IMG/VR virus record: IMGVR_UViG_3300036715_001368
Location: 95,019-159,018 of that record
Source of the DNA: a virus
Reading direction: 5' to 3' (one strand)
DNA length: 64,000 nt
Of the stretch, positions 16,953 to 25,443 are shown piece after piece (the stretch's first letter is position 1; each line of letters starts with the position of its first letter). Made by a program: the position numbers and the translations under genes. The notes under the pieces were generated by a model, which saw only the letters and a program-made list of their open reading frames with translations, had not been told where the DNA came from and made no database searches.

Positions 16953-17738
16953 ATGAGAGTTCTGGTAGTCGCTCCGCATGCGGATGACGAAGTGCTCGGA
17001 GCTGGTGGGTACATGGCGAAGCTCGCCAACGCTGGTCACGAGGTCTTCGTCTTGATCATGTGCGATCGTTCAGAGGGGCATTCGTACGATCCGCAGTTGA
17101 TCGGATTCCTTCGCGATTGCGCCCTGAAAGCAAACGCGATTCTTGGAACGAAAGCGGTGTTCTTCGCTCACCTTCGCGAGGAACGACTTGACACGTCACT
17201 TTCGGACGTCATCGTTCCGATTGAGAAGCACATTGCCATGATCCGTCCATCACTTGTGATGCTGCCGCATCGAGGCGACGTGAACCAAGATCATCGAGCG
17301 GTCTTCGAGGCTGGGCTTGTGGCCACGCGCACGCTCGGTAACTGGGAAGACAAGTACACCGAGAACGAGCTCCGCGGCGCCGCTTCTCCGTACAAGCAGA
17401 AGGAGAAGACGGCTCGACGTTACAACGTGCAGAAGGTCCTCTGTTACGAGGTCCCCTCAACGACAGAGCAAGCTCCGCCAGGGTGGGGGTTCAATCCGAA
17501 TGTCTTCGTCGACATCACCGACACTCTGGAACAAAAGGTAAGAGCTCTCGCTTGCTACACCAGCGAGACGGATGCCTTTCCGTTTCCTCGATCTCTCGAA
17601 GGTATGCGAGTGGTCGCTAGGTTCAGAGGTATGGCTGCCTCCTTCGAAGCCGCCGAGGCGTTCGAGTTGAAAAGGGAGATCGTGTTCACTACCAACGGAA
17701 GCAGTACGACGAAGAGTAAGGTGAAGAGGAAGCGATGA
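16953..17738 (+). CDS. PIG-L (LmbE-type) N-deacetylase
   Basis: A 261-residue zinc deacetylase of the PIG-L family. APHADDE (7-13) supplies zinc-binding His and Asp residues, and LPHRGDVNQDHRA (about 105-116) supplies the second metal-binding His. These enzymes remove N-acetyl groups from GlcNAc-linked molecules. It would expose an amine that the neighbouring GNAT proteins could acylate. It heads a tight group with overlapping starts (17735, 18249, 19124, 20500). Confidence 0.9.
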   Translation: MRVLVVAPHADDEVLGAGGYMAKLANAGHEVFVLIMCDRSEGHSYDPQLIGFLRDCALKANAILGTKAVFFAHLREERLDTSLSDVIVPIEKHIAMIRPSLVMLPHRGDVNQDHRAVFEAGLVATRTLGNWEDKYTENELRGAASPYKQKEKTARRYNVQKVLCYEVPSTTEQAPPGWGFNPNVFVDITDTLEQKVRALACYTSETDAFPFPRSLEGMRVVARFRGMAASFEAAEAFELKREIVFTTNGSSTTKSKVKRKR

Positions 17739-18265
17739 GTGAAAAGATCGGAGAGTTCAGGATCTCGAACCTCGTTCCTGAGGACTACGCATCGATCATC
17801 TCTGTCGAGATATCGGCCTTCAGTGGAGACAAGGTGATGGGCGTCGAAAACATCGCGGACCTGTACGTGTACGACGGACTCAGGTTCTCGCTCAAAGCCA
17901 CTGTGGACGACAGTGACATGGTTGGCTACATGCTCGTGCACGTGATGGCGGAGAACGAGAGTCGTCGCATGCTCTACCTGGCTGACTTCGCCGTCAGACC
18001 AGAGTTTCAACGCATGAACGTCGGATGGCAGATGATGCGGTCGTTCATGTGCGCGATGAAAGAAGAGAGGGTTGTTACGCTCTTCGACATGGAGCTTGTC
18101 GAAGGCTCACACAAGATGATGGAGAAGCGTCGCGACGACATATCGAAGCTCGGGTGGGAGAAGCTGAGCGAGCACAAGCTCTCCGACTATCACGGCGATC
18201 AAGACCATGCCTGGTACCACCTGTACGCGCTCTGCCCGAAAGACACCGATGCTGGTTCAAGATGA
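17735..18265 (+). CDS. GNAT acetyltransferase
   Basis: A 176-residue GNAT-fold protein. ISNLVPEDYASIISVE is the usual N-terminal strand and helix. MLYLADFAVRPEFQRMNVGWQMMRSFM contains the acetyl-CoA loop in the form Q-x-x-x-x-G-x-Q. It should acetylate an amine from acetyl-CoA. It overlaps the deacetylase by ATGA, which suggests a deacetylation/re-acylation pair. Confidence 0.85.
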   Translation: MSEKIGEFRISNLVPEDYASIISVEISAFSGDKVMGVENIADLYVYDGLRFSLKATVDDSDMVGYMLVHVMAENESRRMLYLADFAVRPEFQRMNVGWQMMRSFMCAMKEERVVTLFDMELVEGSHKMMEKRRDDISKLGWEKLSEHKLSDYHGDQDHAWYHLYALCPKDTDAGSR

Positions 18266-19124
18266 ACACTTGGTGGACTCGCTCTTCCTCGATCTGAAAG
18301 AGAAGAACGCGCAGCACGTAGCGGACACCCTCTGGTATCGAAAGGCCATCACTGGTCGCGCCAAGCCGTTTGTGTTCATTGGTCGACAGAGTCATGTGTT
18401 CGCGTGGCAGCTCGAAAGCGGAGCCTCTGAAGTGTGGGGCGGCGAGACGTTCGTGGAGCAAGATGCGCTTCCGATGAACGAGGTCGACGCTTGTCAGTTC
18501 GTCGAGGAAATGCCGAAACCTTTTTGGTCGTTCACGTCTGGCGCCCATGAGATCTTGAAGCCAAAGCTCCAGGACGAGTACTCGTCGATGCGGATCGATC
18601 TTTGTCCATATCGATCGATGGAAGAGTACGAGGCCACGGTCTGGTCGAGCAAGCGTCGCCGAAACCTGACTCAAGAACTTCGCCAGTACGACAGGTTCAG
18701 TAGATCGCTGTCGACACTATTTGATGCGCGGGATCTGTCATGGTTGCTGGACCTGAATGCGACTGTGTCCATCAAGATGGGCGAGGTTCCGTACTACGAG
18801 AGTGGCAACAGGCTCGGAGGCTTGTGCAAGCTTCTCGGAACTGCGTCTGCGCTGGGATTCTATCGGTGCCTCAAGATCTACGATGGCGAGCGCCTCGCGG
18901 CGGCGGAAGTGTTTGTCGAGCATGCGCCGACCAGATCGATCCTGTCATTCATGGGGCACGCGCTTCCTGAATACTCAGGACTCGGAAAAGTCCTGTACAA
19001 AGAAGTGATCGCCAGAGCCATCAGCGTTGGAATCGAAACGGTCGACGTTGGAAATTACAAGAGCGACATCAAACTTCTGTTCAAGTATCGACCGCTGCCA
19101 ACGTACGACGTGGAGATTGTGTGA
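18249..19124 (+). CDS. FemAB/GNAT-like acyltransferase
   Basis: A 291-residue protein. The C-terminal half carries a GNAT-like domain: GFYRCLKIYDGERLAAAEVFV, then LSFMGHALPEYSGLGKVLYKEVIARAISVGIETVDVG. This is the arrangement of FemAB-type and Mig-14-like transferases that use charged tRNA or acyl-CoA. The N-terminal half is unassigned. I prefer ATG 18249 to the ATG at 18207 because the longer form would overlap the upstream gene by 59 bases. A substrate amine made by the deacetylase is plausible. Confidence 0.65.
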   Translation: MLVQDEHLVDSLFLDLKEKNAQHVADTLWYRKAITGRAKPFVFIGRQSHVFAWQLESGASEVWGGETFVEQDALPMNEVDACQFVEEMPKPFWSFTSGAHEILKPKLQDEYSSMRIDLCPYRSMEEYEATVWSSKRRRNLTQELRQYDRFSRSLSTLFDARDLSWLLDLNATVSIKMGEVPYYESGNRLGGLCKLLGTASALGFYRCLKIYDGERLAAAEVFVEHAPTRSILSFMGHALPEYSGLGKVLYKEVIARAISVGIETVDVGNYKSDIKLLFKYRPLPTYDVEIV

Positions 19125-20503
19125 TGAAAAAGGTCTTTGTTACAGGAACATGGGGCCGACCGAACGGACTCGAAGCCAACATCTATCGTTCAACCAACGG
19201 AGACGCACTCGTTCGTCGATACCCGGACTTCGATGAGTACGACGTTTGGAAGAATGCACATACCACCGCGGATCACGATCCGTTTGGTGACGGCGAGAAG
19301 AGAGACTGGGCCAAGTACTACGGTCACATTGACTCGATGATCAAGAGCGGCAAATGGGACGCGATCATCTGCTGTTTCCTCGACGATGCCATCACTGGAG
19401 GGATGTCCAAGTACGCGGAGAAGATTCCAACGCTGTGCGTGAACAGAGAAGCGGCCAGGCTCGAGGACGACCGATGGTTTGCTCGATCGGTTACGTCGAA
19501 GTACGGCGTGGCCGCTTCTGCAATGGAGCTCGTCCGGACAAAGCAGGAGGCGCTTGCCTTCCTGAGTAACGACTGCCCGTGGGAGGGATGCGTTGTGAAA
19601 CTGCTCGACTCCACGACACATGAGGTCGTTGCGGAGATCTACGATACGAAGAAGGAAGCCATCTCGGCCATCGAGTCGCGGCCAGACGCTTGGTTTCCGA
19701 GCGTCATCGAAGAGAAGCTGTCTGGTCACGAAGTCGCGTTCTCGGTGCTCGTCAGCCACGAAACAGACCAGATCATCCCGATGGTCACCGATTTCGAGTA
19801 CACGCGGTTGGCCACCGGAGACCTGGGTCGAGAGACGAGCGAGATGGGCTCGCACGACATCGCTGGAGTCTCTGACAGGGTGCTCCAGGAAATCTTTTGG
19901 CCAATGATGCCTTGGTTCAAGGAGGTCGGCTACACGGGCTGGCTCGATGCGAGCTGCATGTACAATCCGAAGACAGACACGCTAACGGTTTTCGAGTTCA
20001 TGACCAGACTTGGAAGTAGCCAGTTCGAGCTGGCGATGACACTGCTCGGCACGGACTTCTCGGAAATCGTCCAGAGGATGCACCGAAAGGCCCTTCGTCC
20101 AGACGATGTCCGGTGGCGGTACAAGCACGGTGTAGGCGTTGTGGTCTGCGACAGCTACGCGATGACCGGAGAAAGTGACCGCCGACACATTGTTTCCGGT
20201 CCGGTGAAGGAACTGATCTACGGTCGCGTCTTCGCCGACTACGGCTTCCAGACGCTGTCGAGAATGAACTGTGTCTTCGACAAGCAGGAACGCATGGTGA
20301 CGAGAGGCGATCGCGTCTACAACGCCATTGGAGCTGGTGACACGTTTCCCATCGCGAAGAAGCATGCCTACAGCGTTGCTCGGTTCTGCAAGTTCACGGG
20401 CGCGTACTACAGGACAGACATCGGCTATCGCTGGGAAGACGATGAGGCGAAGGGCGCGCTGGGTGAGAGCGGGGTCCTTCCGAGAGGCTGGTACCGAGAA
20501 TGA
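19124..20503 (+). CDS. PurD-like ATP-grasp ligase
   Basis: A 459-residue ATP-grasp protein. CVVKLLDSTTHEVVAEIYD, VIEEKLSGHEVAFSVLVS and PMVTDFEYTRLATGDLGRETSEMGSHD match the ATP-grasp core of phosphoribosylamine-glycine ligase (PurD) in order. PurD joins glycine to an amine through an acyl phosphate. This homologue lacks a recognisable PurD N-terminal domain and has a different C-terminus. It probably couples an amino acid or small acid to an amine in the modification pathway. The start ATG overlaps the preceding stop (TGATG). Confidence 0.75.
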   Translation: MKKVFVTGTWGRPNGLEANIYRSTNGDALVRRYPDFDEYDVWKNAHTTADHDPFGDGEKRDWAKYYGHIDSMIKSGKWDAIICCFLDDAITGGMSKYAEKIPTLCVNREAARLEDDRWFARSVTSKYGVAASAMELVRTKQEALAFLSNDCPWEGCVVKLLDSTTHEVVAEIYDTKKEAISAIESRPDAWFPSVIEEKLSGHEVAFSVLVSHETDQIIPMVTDFEYTRLATGDLGRETSEMGSHDIAGVSDRVLQEIFWPMMPWFKEVGYTGWLDASCMYNPKTDTLTVFEFMTRLGSSQFELAMTLLGTDFSEIVQRMHRKALRPDDVRWRYKHGVGVVVCDSYAMTGESDRRHIVSGPVKELIYGRVFADYGFQTLSRMNCVFDKQERMVTRGDRVYNAIGAGDTFPIAKKHAYSVARFCKFTGAYYRTDIGYRWEDDEAKGALGESGVLPRGWYRE

Positions 20504-21078
20504 AGGTCAAGATTTCGTTATGGAATCCGCTCGAAGACGTGATCGAAACGTTCATGTTTTTGCTTGGATTGTCGGGCTCCATCGTCTTCATGCGTCACAG
20601 GTGGCTGGCGCTTGCTGCCGCGCTGATTGGTGCCCTTGGAGCCGCGAGACTCCTGACCCAGGCCATCGGGCGTTCGCGTCTGCGCAACAGCATGCGTTAC
20701 GTCACAGTCCACGGGCTCATGATCGTTGGGAACCGGGTACCCTCTCCAGAGTACGTGGAGCAGGTGATTTCGGAGACGTTCGAGTGGCTCACCGAAAACG
20801 CACGGTTCGAGGAGAAAGACTTCGAGAGACTGCTTCATGGGTGTGTTCTCGAAGTCATCGACGCACCGTTGCCGGAGTGGTGCGACCTCACATGCCCGTG
20901 GGCATTGCTTCCATGGGACTCAGGCAAGTGGATGCGTTGCGGAATGAACGATGGGCGCAAGCTACCGGCTCTGCCGCATGTTTTGTTACATCGCGCGATG
21001 TACGTGAAGTATGGGATGATCGAGTCAGTTGATGTGCATGAAGCGGCCGATGACGTCGGCTTCGATAGGACGGGCTGA
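20500..21078 (+). CDS. Membrane-anchored unidentified protein
   Basis: A 192-residue protein. Residues about 17-32 (FMFLLGLSGSIVFM) and 36-53 (LALAAALIGALGAARLL) form two membrane spans near the N-terminus. The soluble remainder has Cys residues (EWCDLTCPW, WMRCGM) but no known motif. It overlaps the ATP-grasp gene by ATGA, so it may anchor or export the pathway product. Confidence 0.6.
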   Translation: MKVKISLWNPLEDVIETFMFLLGLSGSIVFMRHRWLALAAALIGALGAARLLTQAIGRSRLRNSMRYVTVHGLMIVGNRVPSPEYVEQVISETFEWLTENARFEEKDFERLLHGCVLEVIDAPLPEWCDLTCPWALLPWDSGKWMRCGMNDGRKLPALPHVLLHRAMYVKYGMIESVDVHEAADDVGFDRTG

Positions 21079-21080
21079 AC

Positions 21081-22109
21081 ATGGCGAATGAAAAGAAAAA
21101 GACGCAGCCCGTATCTACGGACCCGCCGGCGCCTGCTACCGAAACGTTGCCGTCAGCTCCCATGCCGCCCACTCCAGCGTTCGACATGGCGATGCCCCCA
21201 ATTCCGTCACTGGCCGGGGCAAGTCTTCCGGCCTTTGCGATGACTCGCATAGAGACGGTCAAGACTGAGGTTCACAACGCTGAGCCTGTGACCGAGAGCA
21301 AGTCGCTCAAGGTGTGGGACGTTCCGGTCGACCTCATCGATCCAAACGTAGACAACCCGAACGAGATGGACGAGGAGACCTTCAACGTTCTCGCAGAAGA
21401 GATCGACGAGCAGCACGAAGGTTCACCTGGCTTCATCGAACCGATTCACCTGGTCCGCTTGAACAACGGTCGATTCCAGCTCGTTGGCGGAGAGCACCGA
21501 TGGCGAGCAGTGAAGGCTCTCGGTAGGAAGACGATTCCAGCCTTGATCTTCGAGGGAGGCAATTGGGACAAGGAGGAGTTCCGGGAGTTCATGCTCTTCC
21601 GCTTGAACCACCTCCGCGGCAGTTTGAACACCGACAAGTTCCTGAAGCTGTACCAGAAGCATGCCGAGAAATATGGCAACGAGCAGCTTCAAAGGCTCTA
21701 CGCCTTCACCGACAAGGACTACTGGGCAAGCCTCACGGGAGGCACGAAGCAGGCGCTCAAGGACATGGGCATGTCGCAGGAGATGCTCAACGACTTCGAC
21801 GAGAAGAGCAAAGAGGTAAAGACGGTCGACGACCTCGCCTCCATCCTGAATGGCTTGTTCTCGAAATACGGGAACGACCTTCGGTACAACTTCATGGTCT
21901 TCGTTTTCGGCGGCAAAGAGCATCTCATGATCCGAATGGACAAGGAGATGACTGCCCAGATGGAGAAAGTGAAGAGGTTCTGTCGAGACAATCAGATCGA
22001 CGTGAACCTGCTCTTCAAGCCAGTGGTGAGTCGCATCAAGGACTTCGCAGAAGATCCAGAGACGCTGGCCAGGCTGAAGTCGACCGGTGAAGTCGACGGC
22101 TTCAAGTGA
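21081..22109 (+). CDS. ParB/sulfiredoxin-fold protein (second ParB-like)
   Basis: A 342-residue protein. Residues 1-70 are Pro/Ala-rich and probably disordered. Then comes a ParB-type fold: VPVDLIDPNVDNPNEMDEETFNVLAEEI, EPIHLVRLNNGRFQLVGGEHRWRAVKALG. The GGEHRWRA box corresponds to the nucleotide-binding box of ParB. The C-terminal part lacks the helix-turn-helix typical of ParB and does not resemble the 5067 protein. It may act as a nuclease-like or CTP-binding protein. The two ParB-like proteins probably have different jobs. Confidence 0.8.
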   Translation: MANEKKKTQPVSTDPPAPATETLPSAPMPPTPAFDMAMPPIPSLAGASLPAFAMTRIETVKTEVHNAEPVTESKSLKVWDVPVDLIDPNVDNPNEMDEETFNVLAEEIDEQHEGSPGFIEPIHLVRLNNGRFQLVGGEHRWRAVKALGRKTIPALIFEGGNWDKEEFREFMLFRLNHLRGSLNTDKFLKLYQKHAEKYGNEQLQRLYAFTDKDYWASLTGGTKQALKDMGMSQEMLNDFDEKSKEVKTVDDLASILNGLFSKYGNDLRYNFMVFVFGGKEHLMIRMDKEMTAQMEKVKRFCRDNQIDVNLLFKPVVSRIKDFAEDPETLARLKSTGEVDGFK

Positions 22110-22156
22110 CGTAATCTCGCAAACATAGACTCGTTGACACGCGGCAGATTTGCATG

Positions 22157-22196
22157 CGGACGCGAACGTGTGTCATGGTGCCGGGCCTCGCGTCCG
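22157..22196 (+). promoter_or_regulatory. Nine-base inverted repeat in the leader of the lytic enzyme gene
   Basis: CGGACGCGA and TCGCGTCCG pair perfectly across 22 bases, within the 118-base gap before the ATG at 22228. A possible TAGACT -10-like sequence lies at about 22123. It could be a leader hairpin that delays lysis gene expression. Confidence 0.45.
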
Positions 22197-22227
22197 GCTG
22201 GGCAGTACGACAACAAGGAGAGAGACG

Positions 22228-22950
22228 ATGAACTTGGTGATGTCAATCGTTGTGTGGCTTGTGAGTGCGATGATCGGCTGGGTTCCATTGACCGATCACC
22301 GCGGCAACGGAGATACGCAGGCTCAGACGGAGCAGAGGTATGAGGACATCGCGCTCGACGCGTTGAAGGTTGCCTTCGACGAGAACGAGAAGCCGATCTT
22401 CTCTGGAGAGTTTGGTCGTACCAGGACGGCGCTCCTCATGCTTGCCATCTCGCGATGGGAGTCGAACTACGCCAAGAGGATTGACAGCGGTGACTGTCGC
22501 AAGGGTGAATGCGACAACGGCATGGCAATGTGCATCATGCAGGTACACGCCGAAGGCGGCGGGCTCGTGCTCGAAGGCGACACGTACAAGTTTGCCAACA
22601 GCAAGAGCAAGGTTTGGAGGGACGAGCACTCCGATCAGATCATCGACTTGAAGGCGCTCAAGGATCGAAAGAACTGCTTCAGGGCGGCGCTGCACAAGAT
22701 TCGCGAATCCTTCATGGCGTGTTCGTGGATGTCGGTCGAAGACCGGCTCGGGATCTACACGGGCGAAGGATGCAAGAAAGACGCTGAAGGGCACCCGAAG
22801 CCAAACATGCTGAGCAGAACCAGGGTGAAGACGTACCTCTGGGCCATGAATCGAACGGTGGCGATCCCTGTCAACGATGCAATGATCGCCCCCATGTTTA
22901 GGTCGGTCGACGGACTGTCAGTGGTGGATACGGCTACCGTGGATCGTTGA
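22228..22950 (+). CDS. Exported lytic-transglycosylase-like protein
   Basis: A 240-residue protein. Residues 1-18 (MNLVMSIVVWLVSAMIGW) form an uncleaved signal anchor or signal peptide. AISRWESNY (about 73-81) carries the Glu-Ser pair typical of lysozyme-fold transglycosylases. CDNGMAMCIMQVHAEGG is the following M-x-I-x-x-x segment, here with extra Cys residues that could form disulfides. It would cleave peptidoglycan, as endolysin or virion-associated enzyme. The start at 22228 has AAGGAG upstream. It converges on and overlaps the minus-strand gene by 17 bases. Confidence 0.6.
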   Translation: MNLVMSIVVWLVSAMIGWVPLTDHRGNGDTQAQTEQRYEDIALDALKVAFDENEKPIFSGEFGRTRTALLMLAISRWESNYAKRIDSGDCRKGECDNGMAMCIMQVHAEGGGLVLEGDTYKFANSKSKVWRDEHSDQIIDLKALKDRKNCFRAALHKIRESFMACSWMSVEDRLGIYTGEGCKKDAEGHPKPNMLSRTRVKTYLWAMNRTVAIPVNDAMIAPMFRSVDGLSVVDTATVDR

Positions 22951-23461
22951 GGACGATGTTGTAGCGACGACTGTCTTCGTTGACCATCTCGTCGTAGTGA
23001 TGCCTCATGTCCGCGGGCGTGAGCTCGTGCAGCAGCTCGTATATGGTGGCGACGTGTGCTTCGACTTCGTCGCTGCCATCGTTCATCGTCTGGAGAATTC
23101 GGCTCGTATGAGCACACGTCCCCATGATGATGATCCGACCATCGGTCAGAGGAAAGAATGGGTAGATCTTGCAGTCGGTTGCCCACTGAACCTTGCCCCC
23201 AGCTGAAGGGTGGATGCCGCAGCCATGGCTTGAGAGAAACGAGCAGTTTCCGTTGCTGTAGATGGTGAGTCGAACGGTTCCGTCGACGATAGACCCGATA
23301 TCGGCCATCGTCTGATGTAGCGGCTGGTCCTCGATGCTCACTAGAATCTGATCGTCGTCCTTTCCGTGACAGCAGTACGTGCATCCGTCGCTGGCGCAGT
23401 CTGTGAAGTAGGCGATGGAAGCTGAGAGTCGAGCCCATTTCGATTCTTTGGTTTCGTTCAT
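22934..23461 (-). CDS. YkgJ-type zinc/iron-chelating cysteine-cluster protein
   Basis: A 175-residue minus-strand protein. It has the diagnostic pattern of the family: C-x2-C-C (CTYCCHG), NGNCSFLSSHGCGIHPS, and CKIYPFFPL. Members bind a metal through a conserved Cys cluster and their role is unknown. It is one of only two minus-strand genes here. It runs away from the papain-like protease gene, with a 48-base divergent gap between the starts. A second, frame-broken YkgJ-like fragment lies at 25.9 kb. Confidence 0.8.
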   Translation of the reverse strand: MNETKESKWARLSASIAYFTDCASDGCTYCCHGKDDDQILVSIEDQPLHQTMADIGSIVDGTVRLTIYSNGNCSFLSSHGCGIHPSAGGKVQWATDCKIYPFFPLTDGRIIIMGTCAHTSRILQTMNDGSDEVEAHVATIYELLHELTPADMRHHYDEMVNEDSRRYNIVLNDPR

Positions 23462-23509
23462 GTCAGAGATAGGATGCATCAGGGGCAAGAAAGCCTCAAT
23501 GGAGGATGC

Positions 23510-24415
23510 ATGGATCTTTCGCTCTACAAGGCAGGAGCTCGCCCTGACTCTACGGAACAGCACGACGCGGCTCCGGATTACGAGTCCAAGTACAAAGCCG
23601 GGGTCACCAGGATTTCGTCGCTGTACGTGAACATGGCATCGGACCTTCGCCAGTTCAGTCCCAGGACCAGGCATGACCAGGGCGGCGCAGGTACGTGTGT
23701 CACGAACTCCGGGACGCGTGGGCTAGAGATCAAGCGCGTCATGAAGTTCTTCGCTGCTGCCAAGGCGCGAGGGCTGTCCGATGCAGATGCTCTGAAAGAG
23801 GCGTTTTCCAACCACGTAGCTCTCTCTCGGGCTGCCTTGTACTATGAGGCACGCGAGCTGATGGAGCCGATGGAGATCGACAAGGACTCGGGCACTAGAA
23901 ACTCGCTCGCCGCCGCCGCCCTGTCGACGTGGGGCGTCCCGCCAGAGGTTCCGATTGTCGGCCGGCCTGCATCTGAGTGCTGGGGGTACTCGGACCAGCT
24001 GGCGTACCTCTGTACGCCCCCGAGCTGGATGGCGATGAGGAGCGCTGCCGCGCACAAGATCAACGGCTGGGCGAAGCTGAAGTCGACAGGGTCAGATCTC
24101 GTCGAAGACGTCATCGCGAACCTGGCTGTCGGCAACCCAGTGTGGTGGGCGAAACCGGTCGGAGCGAATTACCTCCAGTACAAGAAAGGCGACGTCATCA
24201 GGCCTGTCAACGGAACGGTGGCTGGCAACCATGCCACCCTGCTCGTCGGCTGGGATCCGCTCAAGAACGGGGGCGTCTTCTGGGACGAGAACTCGTGGGC
24301 GAACTCGTGGGGTGATGATGGCTTTGCAATGGTCTCGCCGGACGTCATCGAACAAGAAGGTTTCGACCTGATCGTGCTCGAGGGTGGATGGGAAACATGG
24401 CTAGAAACGGTATGA
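23510..24415 (+). CDS. Papain-like (C1) cysteine protease
   Basis: A 301-residue protein with the papain triad in order. Cys63 lies in DQGGAGTCVTNS; His241 in AGNHATLLVGWD; Asn261 in DENSWANSWGDDGF, the standard N-S-W-x-x-x-W-G motif. It lacks an obvious N-terminal signal peptide. The start at 23510 has GGAGG just upstream. C1 peptidases are common in bacteria and eukaryotes but unusual in phages. It could process virion or host proteins. It stands between a divergent YkgJ protein and an HNH gene that may be a later insertion. Confidence 0.85.
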   Translation: MDLSLYKAGARPDSTEQHDAAPDYESKYKAGVTRISSLYVNMASDLRQFSPRTRHDQGGAGTCVTNSGTRGLEIKRVMKFFAAAKARGLSDADALKEAFSNHVALSRAALYYEARELMEPMEIDKDSGTRNSLAAAALSTWGVPPEVPIVGRPASECWGYSDQLAYLCTPPSWMAMRSAAAHKINGWAKLKSTGSDLVEDVIANLAVGNPVWWAKPVGANYLQYKKGDVIRPVNGTVAGNHATLLVGWDPLKNGGVFWDENSWANSWGDDGFAMVSPDVIEQEGFDLIVLEGGWETWLETV

Positions 24416-24860
24416 CCGCTGCACATCGCTTGATTCCAGGCCTCACCAACTGGAAGCGAATGCATCGACGATGCTCTCCGAAGAATAAAGAAAGCGACGT
24501 TATTACTTCGACCGAGGCATTGTGGTTTGCAGTCGATGGAAGACGTTCGATGGGTTCCTGGAAGACATGGGTCAACGACCAACGAAAGATCACACGATCG
24601 AGCGTATGAACAATGACGGTCCGTACACCAAGTCCAACTGTTGCTGGGCCACCAGGAAGACGCAGGCAAGAAATAGAAGTAGCACTCGACTACTGACGCT
24701 CAACGGAAAGACTCAGTGCTACGCAGCATGGGCAGAGGAAATGGGATTGAGTCAAAATACAATCTACAATCGTCTGAGAATCGGATGGTCTGTTGATGAA
24801 GCGCTCACGATGAGGCCTTCACCATTTGGTAGAGGCATACGGAATCAGGAGGTGGCATGA
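24412..24860 (+). pseudogene. HNH endonuclease broken by a one-base frameshift
   Basis: The gene begins MTAAHRLIPGLTNWKRMHRRCSPKNK in one frame and continues in another from about 24498: YYFDRGIVVCSRWKTFDGFLEDMG, TIERMNNDGPYTKSNCCWATRKTQARNR, and a C-terminal KTQCYAAWAEEMGLSQNTIYNRL repeat. Together the parts match phage HNH proteins of the YGGRGI-V-C-x-x-W type. Restoring one base (GACGTTATT to GACCGTTATT) joins them. It overlaps the protease stop by ATGA and the next gene by ATGA. It is either a decayed gene or a sequencing error. Confidence 0.75.
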
Positions 24861-25228
24861 GTACGTTCAAGAAAGCGTCCCAGGTCTTCGTTTGCTTTGT
24901 GGCCTCGCTGATCGTGATCGCGTGTGGAGGTTCGAACCAGATCCCTACGCATCACGCAGCCACGGACACCGCGAGCTGCGATTCGGCCTGCAAGCACTTG
25001 CGGGGCGAAGATGGATCTGGGTTGAATTGCCCGGAGGGTCAGCCGCTCCAGCCGGACAAGGAGCATCCGAAGGGACAGACCTGCACTGAGTTCTGTGAGT
25101 ACACGCAGAGCCAGGGACATGCCCTACACCCGTCGTGCGTCGTGAACGTGAAGTCGTGCGAAGAAATCGAGCCACTCTGTCAGCGAAAGAGCTCACTGAA
25201 TGGTGCCGAACCAAGCCCTTTTCACTAG
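24857..25228 (+). CDS. Cys-rich exported lipoprotein
   Basis: A 123-residue protein with a bacterial lipoprotein signal. Lys-Lys at the start is followed by a hydrophobic run (VFVCFVASLIVIAC) and then Cys-Gly-Gly. The lipid-bearing Cys would be about residue 22. The mature part contains nine more Cys residues (SCDSACKHL, CTEFCEYT, SCVV, SCEEIEPLC), suggesting disulfide bonds in the periplasm. Function is unknown; superinfection exclusion or host-surface change is possible. A near copy of the palindrome lies at 24989. Confidence 0.7.
   Translation: MSTFKKASQVFVCFVASLIVIACGGSNQIPTHHAATDTASCDSACKHLRGEDGSGLNCPEGQPLQPDKEHPKGQTCTEFCEYTQSQGHALHPSCVVNVKSCEEIEPLCQRKSSLNGAEPSPFH
24989..25002. repeat. 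Dispersed palindrome, near copy (one change)
   Basis: TGCAA-GCAC-TTGCG, inside the lipoprotein gene. Confidence 0.6.
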
Positions 25229-25232
25229 TCCC

Positions 25233-25275
25233 ACGGCCCCCTCTAGATAGAATCAAACTCTCCCCCTCCCACCCA
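25233..25275 (+). promoter_or_regulatory. Conserved promoter-like element, copy B
   Basis: CCCCTCTAGATAGAATCA is followed by CTCCCCCTCCCACC. The -10-like TAGAAT is at 25248-25253. It lies in the 215-base gap between the lipoprotein gene and the gene at 25444. The rest of that gap shows no convincing gene. Confidence 0.6.
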
Positions 25276-25443
25276 ATCGGGGGGGGCGGTCTACGTTCGT
25301 TTCGGACAGATACCCGTGGTTTTCGATACGGAACACACTGGGCCGCACCAACGCATGCGGCTGATGTCCGCGACACTTTGATGGACGACGATGTCCGGCT
25401 CGCCCAACAGACGCGACTCGGTCACCGCCTTTGGAGGACTCCC

